Assembly (NCBI GenBank): GCA_965197565.1
Contig: CBDANK010000002.1
Coordinates: 930,001-994,000 of the forward strand
Direction of reading: 5' to 3'
Length of the DNA stretch: 64,000 bases
DNA from: G963667675 sp965197565
GTDB lineage: Bacteria; Chloroflexota; Dehalococcoidia; Lucifugimonadales; UBA3495
Position numbers and translations under genes: made by a program. The notes under the pieces were generated by a model, which saw only the letters and a program-made list of their open reading frames with translations, had not been told where the DNA came from and ran no database searches. Positions 34,378 to 42,866 of this stretch are shown piece by piece; positions within the stretch are counted from its first letter, which is position 1, and every line of letters starts with the position of its first letter.

Positions 34378-35325
34378 ATGCAGCAGGAAGCCATCTACGC
34401 AGGCATCGACGTGGCCAAGGACCGAGTGGATGTGGCCCTCCGGCCTTCGGGCGCCGCCTGGAGTGTCGCTTACGACGAGGCCGGGGTCAGCGGCCTGGCA
34501 TCGGAGTTGCAGTCTCTGCACCCCTCGGCAGTGGTCTTGGAGGCCACTGGCGGCTTGGAACTCCCCCTGGCCGGCGCCTTGGCGGCGGCGGCCCTGCCGG
34601 TGCTGGTGGTCAATCCCCGTCAGGTGCGCGACTTCGCCAAAGCCACCGGCCGACTGGCCAAGACCGATGCCCTGGACCCCCAGGTTCTGGCCCATTTCGC
34701 CGAGGCGGTACGTCCGCCGGTCCGTCCCCTGCCCGATTCGGACACCCGAGAACTTCATTCCCTGACCACCCGGCGCAACCAGGTGGTGGCCATGCTGGTG
34801 GCGGAGAAGAACCGTCTTGGGCCGGCCAGCCGCGCCGTTGCTCCACGCATCCAGGCTCACCTCCAGTGGCTGGAGCAGGAACTGGACGACTTGGACGAGG
34901 ACCTGCAGCAGACGCTGCGCCGGAGTCCGGCATGGCGGGAGAAGGACGAGTTGCTGCGCTCCGTTCCTGGCGTGGGGGAACAGCTCTCCCTGGTGCTGCT
35001 GGCCCACTTGCCGGAACTGGGCACCATGGACCGGAAGCGGATAGCCGCCTTGGTGGGAGTGGCCCCGATGAACCGGGACCGCGGGACCATGCGGGGCCGG
35101 AGAACCGTGGCCGGAGGGCGGGCCCGAGTCCGGGCCGTGCTCTACATGGGCGCCTTGGTGGCCAGCCGGCACAACCCGGTGATCCGCAGCTTCTACCAAC
35201 GGCTGCTGGCCGCCGGCAAACCCAAGAAACTGGCGCTCGTCGCCTGTATGCGCAAGCTGCTCACCATCCTCAACGGCATGGCCAAGAGCGGTCATCGCTG
35301 GAACCAAAACCTCATCAAGTCTTGA
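34378..35325 (+). CDS. IS110-family transposase (DEDD)
   Basis: The intact 315-residue protein has the RuvC-like DEDD domain at the N-terminus: YAGIDVAKDRVDVAL (Asp), VVLEATGGLELP (Glu) and AKTDALDPQVL (Asp). A central coiled coil follows (LQWLEQELDDLDEDLQQTL), then the C-terminal Transposase_20 domain with GVAPMNRDRGTMRG and the Ser in ALVASRHNP. IS110 elements move without terminal repeats, guided by a bridge RNA. ATG 34378 has a GGGAGGG ribosome-binding site. The copy follows a decayed relative in the same direction. Confidence 0.95.
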   Translation: MQQEAIYAGIDVAKDRVDVALRPSGAAWSVAYDEAGVSGLASELQSLHPSAVVLEATGGLELPLAGALAAAALPVLVVNPRQVRDFAKATGRLAKTDALDPQVLAHFAEAVRPPVRPLPDSDTRELHSLTTRRNQVVAMLVAEKNRLGPASRAVAPRIQAHLQWLEQELDDLDEDLQQTLRRSPAWREKDELLRSVPGVGEQLSLVLLAHLPELGTMDRKRIAALVGVAPMNRDRGTMRGRRTVAGGRARVRAVLYMGALVASRHNPVIRSFYQRLLAAGKPKKLALVACMRKLLTILNGMAKSGHRWNQNLIKS

Positions 35326-35381
35326 CATCAAAGACAGTTGCTTTTAGTTTTCATATTGGAGTGGTGCAGTAACCCCCTATA

Positions 35382-35501
35382 ACGTCATTCTGAGGAGCTT
35401 GCGACGAAGAATCTAAAAGTCTTGATCGGAGAATCGGCCTCGACTTGCAAGAGCGATTTTAGACCCTTCACTCCGTTCAGGGTGACAATTGAAAGACCCT
35501 G
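35382..35501. mobile_element. MITE family B, copy truncated at its left end
   Basis: The right end, GACAATTGAAAGACCCTG (35484-35501), and interior GTCATTCTGAGG...GAATCTAAAAG match family B. The left CAGGG end is missing exactly where IS110-adjacent sequence begins. The right part of 35502-35624 is plain intergenic DNA. Confidence 0.65.
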
Positions 35502-35624
35502 CTAAAACACCGGCCTAGCTTGCACGATAAGCACCAACGCCGCCCGCAAAATTTCTCTCGGTGATATACTTAGGTATACTTAATCGACTAGCAACCGCCA
35601 AAGGCCAATTTCGGGAGAACTCAA

Positions 35625-35957
35625 ATGCCGCTGTATTTCCTGTTGAGTAGCCTGACATCCACCGGACAACGACTGCTGCACGATAACCACGACTTGGTGG
35701 TTGAGGCCGCTCGTGATATTGAAGTAAACGGCGCCGAAATCCTAGGCCAGTATGCTGTGCTGGGCAAGTATGACTTCGTCATGATGGTGGAGGCAGAAGA
35801 CAATGCCGCTGTTGCCCGGCTGTCGCTGGAGATGGGGGTGAGGACCGGGCTCCACATTGAGACTCTTCCCGCCATCGCCATCGGCTTCCTGCGCCAACAC
35901 CCCTACAATGAACCGGCTTTGAGTCTTACGTCGGTCCAAGAACCCGTACCGGAGTAA
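35625..35957 (+). CDS. GYD-domain protein
   Basis: A 110-residue ferredoxin-like protein of the GYD family. It has the opening YFLLSSLTSTGQRLL and the signature YAVLGKYDFVMMVEAEDNAAVARLSLEMG, of which the YD/F residues define the family. GYD proteins are small, probably oligomeric cytoplasmic proteins of unknown function. ATG 35625 follows GGGAGA at suitable spacing. It stands alone just outside the mobile-element hotspot. Confidence 0.88.
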   Translation: MPLYFLLSSLTSTGQRLLHDNHDLVVEAARDIEVNGAEILGQYAVLGKYDFVMMVEAEDNAAVARLSLEMGVRTGLHIETLPAIAIGFLRQHPYNEPALSLTSVQEPVPE

Positions 35958-36101
35958 GGCCGCCGCGCTGGCGTTGGGTCAATCTTTGCTTTGCGGACGG
36001 CCTCTTGACGCTTCGTTCCTTAACCAACATTCGCCTCCCGCCTCACCAACCATAGAAGCTTGGGGAGAGGGCGTTGCCGGATGACGCTTGTTCTGGGGTA
36101 A

Positions 36102-36773
36102 ATGACATTCATGTCTTTGAGCGACGATCTCCGCGCCGGTGTCGGTCCCATCTGGGAAAAGGTGGTAGGCCACCCTTTCGTGAAGGAACTAGGGGACAAT
36201 ACCCTGCCCCCGGAGACCTTCAACGTATACTTCGACCAAGACTATCTTTTCCTCAAGGACTGGGTGGTGCTGCTCAGCCTGGCTGCGGCCAAAGCGCCGG
36301 ACTTCGACGCCGCCCGCCGCATAGTTGGTTTTCTCCACTTGGGCTTGGGCGGTGAGGAAGGGCTGTTCCAACAAGCCTTCAGAGAGCGCGGCCTGTCTCC
36401 AAGCCAGGTAGCGGCGCTGGAGCACCTGCCGACTACTCAGCACTACAGCGGTTATCTCCGCCGGATGGCCTATGAAGGCAGCTTCGTCGACTTGGCAACG
36501 GCCCTGCTAGCGGTGGAATGGCCCTACATGGACTGGGCCCAACGCCTGGAAGCCGCGGGCAAACGCCCCGCCAACCATTACTATCAGACCTGGATACAAC
36601 TTCACACCAGCCAGGGAATGGCCGACTTCGTGAATTGGCTGCGGCTAACGGTGGATTCCAGCACCGTAACGGAATCCGACCGCTCCCGGATGCATCACAT
36701 CTTCCGGGACATATTACGCTACGAGCTACAATTTTGGGAAATGGCTTACCGGGGTGAGGCATGGCCGGAGTGA
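36102..36773 (+). CDS. TenA-family thiaminase II-like protein
   Basis: This 223-residue helical protein has the TenA fold: WEKVVGHPFVKEL near residue 20, YFDQDYLFLKDW (Asp that binds the pyrimidine) and EWPYMDWA (about 140). The catalytic Cys of classical TenA is replaced (VEWPY), so it belongs to the Cys-less TenA_E-like group. Family enzymes salvage or hydrolyse aminopyrimidine precursors of thiamin. The stop overlaps thiD by 13 bases, supporting a thiamin role. ATG 36111 is an alternative start. Confidence 0.9.
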   Translation: MTFMSLSDDLRAGVGPIWEKVVGHPFVKELGDNTLPPETFNVYFDQDYLFLKDWVVLLSLAAAKAPDFDAARRIVGFLHLGLGGEEGLFQQAFRERGLSPSQVAALEHLPTTQHYSGYLRRMAYEGSFVDLATALLAVEWPYMDWAQRLEAAGKRPANHYYQTWIQLHTSQGMADFVNWLRLTVDSSTVTESDRSRMHHIFRDILRYELQFWEMAYRGEAWPE

Positions 36774-37561
36774 ACAACGTTCCCCGAGCCATGACCATCG
36801 CCGGGTCGGACTCCGGCGGCGGCGCGGGCATCCAAGCGGACCTCAAGACCTTTGCCGCTCTGGGGGTGTACGGAACGTCGGTGTTGACCGCAGTCACCGC
36901 TCAGAACACCATTGGCGTCACTGCCGTTCATGAAATCCCCACGGAAGTCATTGCCGCCCAGATCGACGCGGTATTCACCGACATAGGCGTTGGGGCAGTC
37001 AAAACGGGTATGCTGGCTAACGGCTCGATCATCGAATGCGTAGCTTCCCAACTCCGGCGGCACGCCGTGCCCTGGCTGGTGGTGGACCCGGTAATGGTGG
37101 CCAAGAGCGGAGACTCCTTGCTCCAAGTGAACGCAACAGAAACTCTGCGCACCTGCCTGGTGCCCCTGGCCTCGGTGATCACGCCCAACATTCCGGAAGC
37201 GGAGACCCTCACCGGCATGAAGATAGTCTCCGATACGGAGATAAGACAAGCAGCGAAAAAGCTGGTTGCCATGGGCGCCAAAGCCGTAGTGATCAAGGGC
37301 GGCCACCGGGAAGGCGCGGCCACCGACCTGTACTATGACGGGTCGGATTTCCAGGAGTTTTCGGCGGACCGCATCGATACCCTGAACACTCACGGCACCG
37401 GCTGCACTTTCGCTTCGGCCATCGCCGCCGGCCTTGCCAGGGGCTTGAATTTGTTGGATTCAGTGGCCCTGGCCAAGGAATACGTGACCGAGGCCATCCG
37501 CCGGTCATTCGCCGTCGGGCAGGGCCACGGCCCCCTCAACCACTTTTACAAGCTGTGGTAG
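36761..37561 (+). CDS. thiD: hydroxymethylpyrimidine/phosphomethylpyrimidine kinase
   Basis: This 266-residue ribokinase-fold kinase has AMTIAGSDSGGGAGIQADLK (about residues 10-29) binding HMP, and NTHGTGCTFASAIAA, the anion hole with the catalytic Cys-adjacent GTGC (about 208-222). It phosphorylates HMP twice for thiamin synthesis. It overlaps tenA by 13 bases, so the two form a salvage operon. No other thi gene is nearby. Confidence 0.95.
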   Translation: MAGVNNVPRAMTIAGSDSGGGAGIQADLKTFAALGVYGTSVLTAVTAQNTIGVTAVHEIPTEVIAAQIDAVFTDIGVGAVKTGMLANGSIIECVASQLRRHAVPWLVVDPVMVAKSGDSLLQVNATETLRTCLVPLASVITPNIPEAETLTGMKIVSDTEIRQAAKKLVAMGAKAVVIKGGHREGAATDLYYDGSDFQEFSADRIDTLNTHGTGCTFASAIAAGLARGLNLLDSVALAKEYVTEAIRRSFAVGQGHGPLNHFYKLW

Positions 37562-37569
37562 GGCCAAAA

Positions 37570-37769
37570 CAGGGTCTTTCGATTCTCGAAAAAGTCATTC
37601 TGAGCCGTAGGCGAAGAATCTAAAAGTCTTCAGCAACAACCTGGTCCGAGTATCGAAGAAAGGGAATGCAGTCAAGGACTTTAGACCCCTCGCTCTGCTC
37701 GGGGTGACATTGGAGAGTGGCTCAGAGCCTGCCCCGGCGTAGGCCGGGGGTGACAATAGAAAGACCCTG
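37570..37769. mobile_element. MITE family B, copy 2
   Basis: A 200-bp element with 18-bp ends CAGGGTCTTTCGATTCTC / CAGGGTCTTTCTATTGTC (inverted, 16/18). It shares its interior with copy 1 over nearly its whole length. A clear target duplication was not found. It sits 8 bases after the thiD stop and could act as a terminator-like structure. A TATAAT at 37838-37843 may be the ileS promoter -10. Confidence 0.75.
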
Positions 37770-37912
37770 GACAACCAGGGCATAGCCACCACGATTAGCT
37801 AGCTGCCCCATCCCGGCGCATCCCGCTGCGGTTACGGTATAATGGCCGTCAGAATGGGTAATCGCGTCCAGTGATTGTCAAAACATTTGCCCCATTTAGA
37901 GGTCCGCCAAGT

Positions 37913-40900
37913 ATGTTCAATCCCGTTTCCAGCAGGGTGAGCTTCCCAGAGGTAGATGCCAGAGTCCTCCGGCAATGGGAGGCAAGCGACGTTTTTCACC
38001 GCACCGAGACCGAGCGCGGGCACGGCCCTTTGTTCATGATGTTCGAGGGGCCGCCAACGGCCAACGGCAGTCCCGGCATCCATCATGTGCTGGCCCGGGT
38101 GTTCAAAGACGTAATCTGCCGCTATCGGACCATGAAAGGATACCGCTGCCTGCGCAAGGGCGGTTGGGACACTCATGGGTTGCCCGTGGAGCTGGAGGTG
38201 GAGAAGGAGCTGGGACTGACCAGCAAGCGGGATATCGAAGAGTACGGCATCGAGCGGTTCAACCAGAAGTGCCGGGAGAGCGTGTTCCGGTATCTCAAAG
38301 AGTGGGAGACTCTAACCGAGCGGATCGGGTTCTGGGTGGACATGGAGCGCCCCTACATCACCCTGGAAAACAACTATATAGAGTCAGGCTGGTCGATACT
38401 GAAGGACTTGTGGGACCGCGGCTTGCTGTACCGCGATATGCGCGGCACTCCCCACTGCCCCCGTTGTGTCACCAGCTTAAGCTCCCACGAAGTCGCCTTG
38501 GGCTACCGGGAGGACACACCGGACCCTTCGGTGTTCGTCAAGTTCCGGGTTAACCCTACCACCCCCCCTTGCCAAGGTGTGGGTGCATCTTCCGAGAACG
38601 AAGTCCCCCCCGGCCCTCCCCCAATAAAGGGGAGAGAGGAGGAGATTTGGTCCTCAGAAATTCCCACCTACCTACTGGCTTGGACCACCACGCCATGGAC
38701 CCTGCCCGGCAACACCGCCCTGGCCGTAGATGAACTGGCAAACTATTCGATGGTGGAACTGGAAGGAGAGTCCGGGACGGAACGCTTGGTCCTAGCCTCC
38801 GAGTTACTGGAGACCAACATAAAACAAGAGTACAAGGTGGTGGCTAAGATCAAAGGCGGCGACTTGGTGGGCATAGATTACCAACTCCTTTATCCGCCAA
38901 CTGAATACGGAGTGGAAATCCAACAGTTTCTACGCCGGAAAGCTCTCAGCGGCGGCGTCAACACTGAATTAGGGCCTGTCACCGAGTTGCACCCCCAGGT
39001 TGTCAGCGCCAACTTCGTCTCCATGCAAGAGGGCACCGGCATCGTGCACATCGCCCCGGCTTTCGGCGACGAGGACTTGACCCTGGGCCGGGGGAACGGC
39101 TTGGCTTTCGTCCAGCCCGTGGACCTTCTGGGCAAAGTAACCGGGACCTACCCCTTCGCCGGAAAGTTCGTCAAGGACGCCGACGAAGAGATCATGGATG
39201 ACCTCAAACAGCGGGGGCTGCTATACCGGCGGGACATATACAGGCACACTTACCCCTTCTGCTGGCGGTGCGACACGCCCTTGCTCTACTACGCCAAGAG
39301 TTCTTGGTACATCCGCACCTCGGCCTTCAAGGAGCAGTTGGTCAGCGGCAACAACGACATCAACTGGTATCCCGACTACATCAAAGAAGGCCGTTTCGGC
39401 GAGTGGCTGCGGAACAACGTGGACTGGGCCATCTCCAGAGAGAGGTATTGGGGCACTCCCATTCCCATCTGGCAGTGCCGCGAATGCGACCATACTCTAT
39501 GCGTAGGCAGCGTGGGCCAGCTCAAGGCTCAAGCGGTTCCCGGAGACCGGGAAGGGATCGACAATCTGGACCTGCACCGGCCCTACCTGGATAACATTAT
39601 GTTGCAGTGTCCTGCTGATGATTGCGGCGGGCAGATGCAGCGCATTCCCGAGGTAATGGACGCCTGGTTCGATTCGGGAGCCATGCCCTTCGCCCAGTGG
39701 CACTATCCCTTCGAAAATCAAGAGATCGACAACAACCAGGATGGGCGTTTTCCCGCAGATTATATTTGCGAAGCGGTGGACCAGACCCGTGGTTGGTTTT
39801 ACAGCCTCCACGCTCTGTCCACCCTGCTCAAGGGACAGCCTTCTTACCGAAACGTCATCTGCCTTGGACTGGTTTTAGACGAACGGGGCCGCAAGATGAG
39901 CAAGCGGGTGGGCAACGTGGTGGAGCCCCTGCCCGTGCTGGACCAGCACGGGGCCGACGCACTGCGCTGGTACTTGTTCACCGCTTCTCAACCCGGCGAG
40001 TCACGGCGTTTTTCCTCCAAATTGGTCAACGAGACCCTACGCCGGGTGCTGTTGACACTGTGGAACGTCTACTCATTTTTCACCAACTACGCCTCCATCG
40101 ACCGTTTCCACCCGGACCAAAAACCCGCCGATTGGCGGCCCGAAAGCGAGTTGGACCGTTGGATTCTTTCTGAGCTCAACACGCTGGTCTCCCAAGTGGA
40201 CGGCTACCTTAACGGCTACGATCCAACCAACGCCGGCCGCCGGATTCAGGAGTTTATCGACCAGCTTTCCAACTGGTACGTGCGGCGCAGCCGCCGCCGG
40301 TTCTGGAGGAGTGAAAACGACACCGATAAGCTCTCCGGCTACGTAACGCTGCATACCTGCTTGGTGACGGTAGCCAAGCTCATGGCGCCCTTGGCCCCCT
40401 TCGTGTCCGAGGAAATCTACCGGAATCTAGTCTGTTCCGTGGACCCCAACGCACCCGACAGCGTGCACTTGGCCGAGTATCCGACGGCGGACCAGGACCT
40501 GGTCGACCAGCAACTAATGGATGCCACCCGGTTGGCCATGCGAATATCCAGCATGGGACGGGGGGCCCGGTCCAAGGCCGGCATCAAAGTCCGCCAGCCG
40601 CTGCCTAGAGTCGTGGTTAAGACCCGAACGGCGGCTGAAACAGAGACCCTCCGGCAAGTAGAGAGCCAAGTGCTGGACGAGCTAAACATCAAAGCATTGG
40701 AAGGGGTTGGTCAATCGGACATTACCGAGGCGGCGATGGCTCGTTTGAGTGACGAATCAGAGGGCATCGTGCAGTTGGACCAGTTCTGGGTCTCGCTGGA
40801 GGGCGGATACATGGTGGCCGTTGACAGGACCGTTACCCCCGAGTTGGCCGAGGAGGGTTTGGCCCGGGAGTTGGTGCACCGGATCCAAAACCTGCGCCGC

Positions 40901-41110
40901 GCCGCCGGTTTCGAGGTTACCGACCGCATCGTCACTTACTATCAGGCCCCCCAGGAGATCCAACAGGTCATGGGAGGCGGCTTTGCCGGCTACATCCGGC
41001 AAGAGACCCTCAGCGAAGATTTGGTGGCCGGAACACCCCCGGACGGGGTCAAGACGGAAACTATGAAGGTGGAAGGTAGGGAAATCACTTTGGGAGTCCG
41101 CCGGGTCTAG
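37913..41110 (+). CDS. ileS: isoleucyl-tRNA synthetase
   Basis: About 1065 residues from ATG 37913 (AGAGG about 10 bases upstream; GTG 37871 is less likely). The class I signature lies in PPTANGSPGIHH (near residue 46), an editing domain follows at about 215-430, and DERGRKMSKRVGN carries KMSKS near residue 661. An anticodon-binding domain with NWYVRRSRRRFW comes next. The enzyme charges tRNA-Ile and edits Val. Within the editing domain about 33 residues (TPPCQGVGASS ... KGREEEIW) have no counterpart in usual IleS and derive from a GC-rich palindrome inserted in frame. The sequence resembles the larger, eukaryote-like class of IleS, often mupirocin-tolerant. Confidence 0.95.
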   Translation: MFNPVSSRVSFPEVDARVLRQWEASDVFHRTETERGHGPLFMMFEGPPTANGSPGIHHVLARVFKDVICRYRTMKGYRCLRKGGWDTHGLPVELEVEKELGLTSKRDIEEYGIERFNQKCRESVFRYLKEWETLTERIGFWVDMERPYITLENNYIESGWSILKDLWDRGLLYRDMRGTPHCPRCVTSLSSHEVALGYREDTPDPSVFVKFRVNPTTPPCQGVGASSENEVPPGPPPIKGREEEIWSSEIPTYLLAWTTTPWTLPGNTALAVDELANYSMVELEGESGTERLVLASELLETNIKQEYKVVAKIKGGDLVGIDYQLLYPPTEYGVEIQQFLRRKALSGGVNTELGPVTELHPQVVSANFVSMQEGTGIVHIAPAFGDEDLTLGRGNGLAFVQPVDLLGKVTGTYPFAGKFVKDADEEIMDDLKQRGLLYRRDIYRHTYPFCWRCDTPLLYYAKSSWYIRTSAFKEQLVSGNNDINWYPDYIKEGRFGEWLRNNVDWAISRERYWGTPIPIWQCRECDHTLCVGSVGQLKAQAVPGDREGIDNLDLHRPYLDNIMLQCPADDCGGQMQRIPEVMDAWFDSGAMPFAQWHYPFENQEIDNNQDGRFPADYICEAVDQTRGWFYSLHALSTLLKGQPSYRNVICLGLVLDERGRKMSKRVGNVVEPLPVLDQHGADALRWYLFTASQPGESRRFSSKLVNETLRRVLLTLWNVYSFFTNYASIDRFHPDQKPADWRPESELDRWILSELNTLVSQVDGYLNGYDPTNAGRRIQEFIDQLSNWYVRRSRRRFWRSENDTDKLSGYVTLHTCLVTVAKLMAPLAPFVSEEIYRNLVCSVDPNAPDSVHLAEYPTADQDLVDQQLMDATRLAMRISSMGRGARSKAGIKVRQPLPRVVVKTRTAAETETLRQVESQVLDELNIKALEGVGQSDITEAAMARLSDESEGIVQLDQFWVSLEGGYMVAVDRTVTPELAEEGLARELVHRIQNLRRAAGFEVTDRIVTYYQAPQEIQQVMGGGFAGYIRQETLSEDLVAGTPPDGVKTETMKVEGREITLGVRRV
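38556..38655. repeat. GC-rich palindromic insertion inside ileS (copy 3)
   Basis: This segment contains GTCCCCCCCGGCCCTCCCCC and then AAAGGGGAGAGAGGAGGAGATTT, a degenerate version of the palindrome at 7812-7855. It is read in frame as Pro-rich then Glu-rich sequence between FVKFRVNP and IPTYLLAWTTTPW, two strands adjacent in ordinary IleS. Confidence 0.6.
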
Positions 41111-41121
41111 CTCGGCCAGCC

Positions 41122-41943
41122 ATGCCGGAGCTTCCCGAGGTTGAAAACACTCGCCGCTATCTGATCGACGCCGGTCTGCCCGGAAGGACCTTCACCGGCG
41201 CAGACATCGGCTGGGCCAAGACCGTCAAGTCGCCTTCAGTGGATGCTTTCGTCTCCGGCATTGAAGGCAGACGGGTGCGGGAGGTCAAGCGGAGAGGCAA
41301 GTACATTCTGGTCCCCTTGAGTAGAAGCGATTCGCCAGCCGCCTCTACTTTGATTGTCCACTTAGGCATGACCGGAGGGCTACGGGTCCAGCAGGCTTCG
41401 CATCCGGCCCACCCTATGCTCCGCCACACTTTTGCCTTGGACGACGGCAGCGAATTACGGTTTATCGACGGTCGCAAGTTCGGCAAGCTTTGGCTGACCA
41501 ACGACCCCGCAGATGTGTTGCCCGTGCTTGGCCCAGAGCCGCTGGCCGATGAATTCACCCTGGAGGGGCTGGTGCTCAGTCTTAAGGGGAGAAATGCCCC
41601 GGTCAAGGCCCTACTGCTGGAACAGTCGATCATAGCTGGAATAGGAAACATCTACGCCGACGAGTCTTTGTTCCTCGCGGGCATCCATCCATTGCGGCCT
41701 GCCTCGGGGCTTTCCACAGAAGAAATCCTGCGGTTGAAGGACAGCATCGTGGCGGCTTTGACCCAAGCGGTAGGAGAATACGAGCGAAGTCGAAACGAAG
41801 GCTGGCCCGACCCGCCCATGGCTCTGGACGCTTGGTCCATTCCCCGCAAAGACGGCGGCCCCTGCCCCCACTGCGGAGGACCAATTTCGGCCATCCGAGT
41901 CCGCGGCCGGGGCACCTACTTCTGTCCCCAGTGCCAGGCTTAA
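41122..41943 (+). CDS. mutM: formamidopyrimidine-DNA glycosylase
   Basis: This 273-residue Fpg/Nei enzyme starts with PELPEVEN (catalytic Pro and Glu). The conserved Lys is in KRRGKYILVPL (about residue 58), and an H2TH segment GIGNIYADESLFLAGIHP follows. It ends in a zinc finger, CPHCGGPISAIRVRGRGTYF-CPQC. The enzyme removes oxidised purines such as 8-oxoguanine. The gene begins 11 bases after ileS, so they are probably co-transcribed. Its stop codon is part of the 8-bp target duplication (GGCTTAAT) of a MITE that follows. Confidence 0.95.
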   Translation: MPELPEVENTRRYLIDAGLPGRTFTGADIGWAKTVKSPSVDAFVSGIEGRRVREVKRRGKYILVPLSRSDSPAASTLIVHLGMTGGLRVQQASHPAHPMLRHTFALDDGSELRFIDGRKFGKLWLTNDPADVLPVLGPEPLADEFTLEGLVLSLKGRNAPVKALLLEQSIIAGIGNIYADESLFLAGIHPLRPASGLSTEEILRLKDSIVAALTQAVGEYERSRNEGWPDPPMALDAWSIPRKDGGPCPHCGGPISAIRVRGRGTYFCPQCQA

Positions 41944-41944
41944 T

Positions 41945-42132
41945 GTAACTGTTCAGACTTGATGGGGTGACTCACTCCCGTCGTCCCGGCGCAGGCCGGG
42001 ACCCAGGAAAACCAAGCCGCGGAAAGCCTTGAATCCGTAGCTGGCCCTTGGCGAGGACTTCCTGGACTCCGGCCTTCGCCGGAGTGACGGGTTCGGAGGG
42101 CCGGAATAACCCCCTCAACTCTGAACACTTGC
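41945..42132. mobile_element. MITE family A, copy 2
   Basis: A 188-bp element with ends GTAACTGTTCAG and CTGAACACTTGC (10/12 inverted match). It is flanked by perfect 8-bp direct repeats GGCTTAAT (41937-41944 and 42133-42140). The left repeat contains the mutM stop codon. The interior holds further inverted GC-rich segments such as CCGGC...GCCGG. Confidence 0.88.
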
Positions 42133-42169
42133 GGCTTAATGACCGTGAGTAAATACCTAAACCGGCCCC

Positions 42170-42589
42170 TTACACCGCCGTCCCATAGATGTGATCCGGC
42201 ACCACGATGATTGTCGCACGCTTGTCGTCGATCATCGCTTGGTCGTATTCCTTCCAGTTGGGGTGCTCTTCCCCGGAGGCGGTGCGGTAGGTATCGCGCA
42301 GCACTAACCGCAGCTCATCCGCATCAGTGTTGTCGGCAGAGATTATGTCGGCGCGGCCCTCCAAGACCACAAAGCCCCACCAGCTCTCTTGAGACACCAA
42401 AAGCGAGCAGCGAGGGTCCCGTTTCAGGTTCAGTAGCTTGGCCCGGTCAAAAGTCACTGTAAAAGCGACCCCGTTCTTCAGTGGACCGCAGCTTACTATG
42501 CTCATTTGGGCGGCGCCGTTGCGGCGAAAGGTGGTGAGCACACCACGATGGGTCTGAGCACAAAACGCCCTAATATTCTCCGGTAGCAT
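42170..42589 (-). CDS. pyridoxamine 5'-phosphate oxidase-like (PPOX) flavoprotein
   Basis: This 139-residue split-barrel flavoprotein has MLPENIRAF, the SIVSCGPLKNG strand and FDRAKLLNLKRDPRCSLLVS, the FMN/F420-type binding loop of PPOX proteins. ATG 42589 follows AAGGAGGG and is chosen. Starts further upstream (42697) would use sequence belonging to the family B MITE. It probably oxidises or reduces small substrates with FMN or F420; the exact role is unknown. Confidence 0.87.
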   Translation of the reverse strand: MLPENIRAFCAQTHRGVLTTFRRNGAAQMSIVSCGPLKNGVAFTVTFDRAKLLNLKRDPRCSLLVSQESWWGFVVLEGRADIISADNTDADELRLVLRDTYRTASGEEHPNWKEYDQAMIDDKRATIIVVPDHIYGTAV

Positions 42590-42671
42590 CTGATACCCTC
42601 CTTGGCCGGTTGCTGCTAAAGTGCGAAGTCGATTTTCCAAACGAAGCTCGGCCCTGTAGTGCGACTTCGGC

Positions 42672-42828
42672 CAGGGCCTTTCAATTGTTGTTGCCATCTA
42701 TTCCGTCTTACCGGCGAAAGCCGGTATCCAGGAACCTCCCGGCAATGGAGTGTTGGTTGTTGCGAGAATTGTGGACCCCGGCCTTCGCCGGGGTGACGAT
42801 TCGGAGGTTCGATAATTGAATGACCCTG
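42672..42828. mobile_element. MITE family B, copy 3
   Basis: A 157-bp element with ends CAGGGCCTTTCAATTGTT / CAGGGTCATTCAATTATC (inverted, 15/18). It is flanked by 10-bp near-identical direct repeats CGACTTCGGC and CGACTCCGGC. It lies between the sbcC stop and the PPOX gene. Confidence 0.82.
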
Positions 42829-42866
42829 CGACTCCGGCTTCGCTGAGAGACCCAGCGAGGGGCGCT

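Noticed and set aside
34177..35331. 384-codon open frame on the minus strand
   Set aside because: It is the antisense shadow of the intact IS110 transposase.
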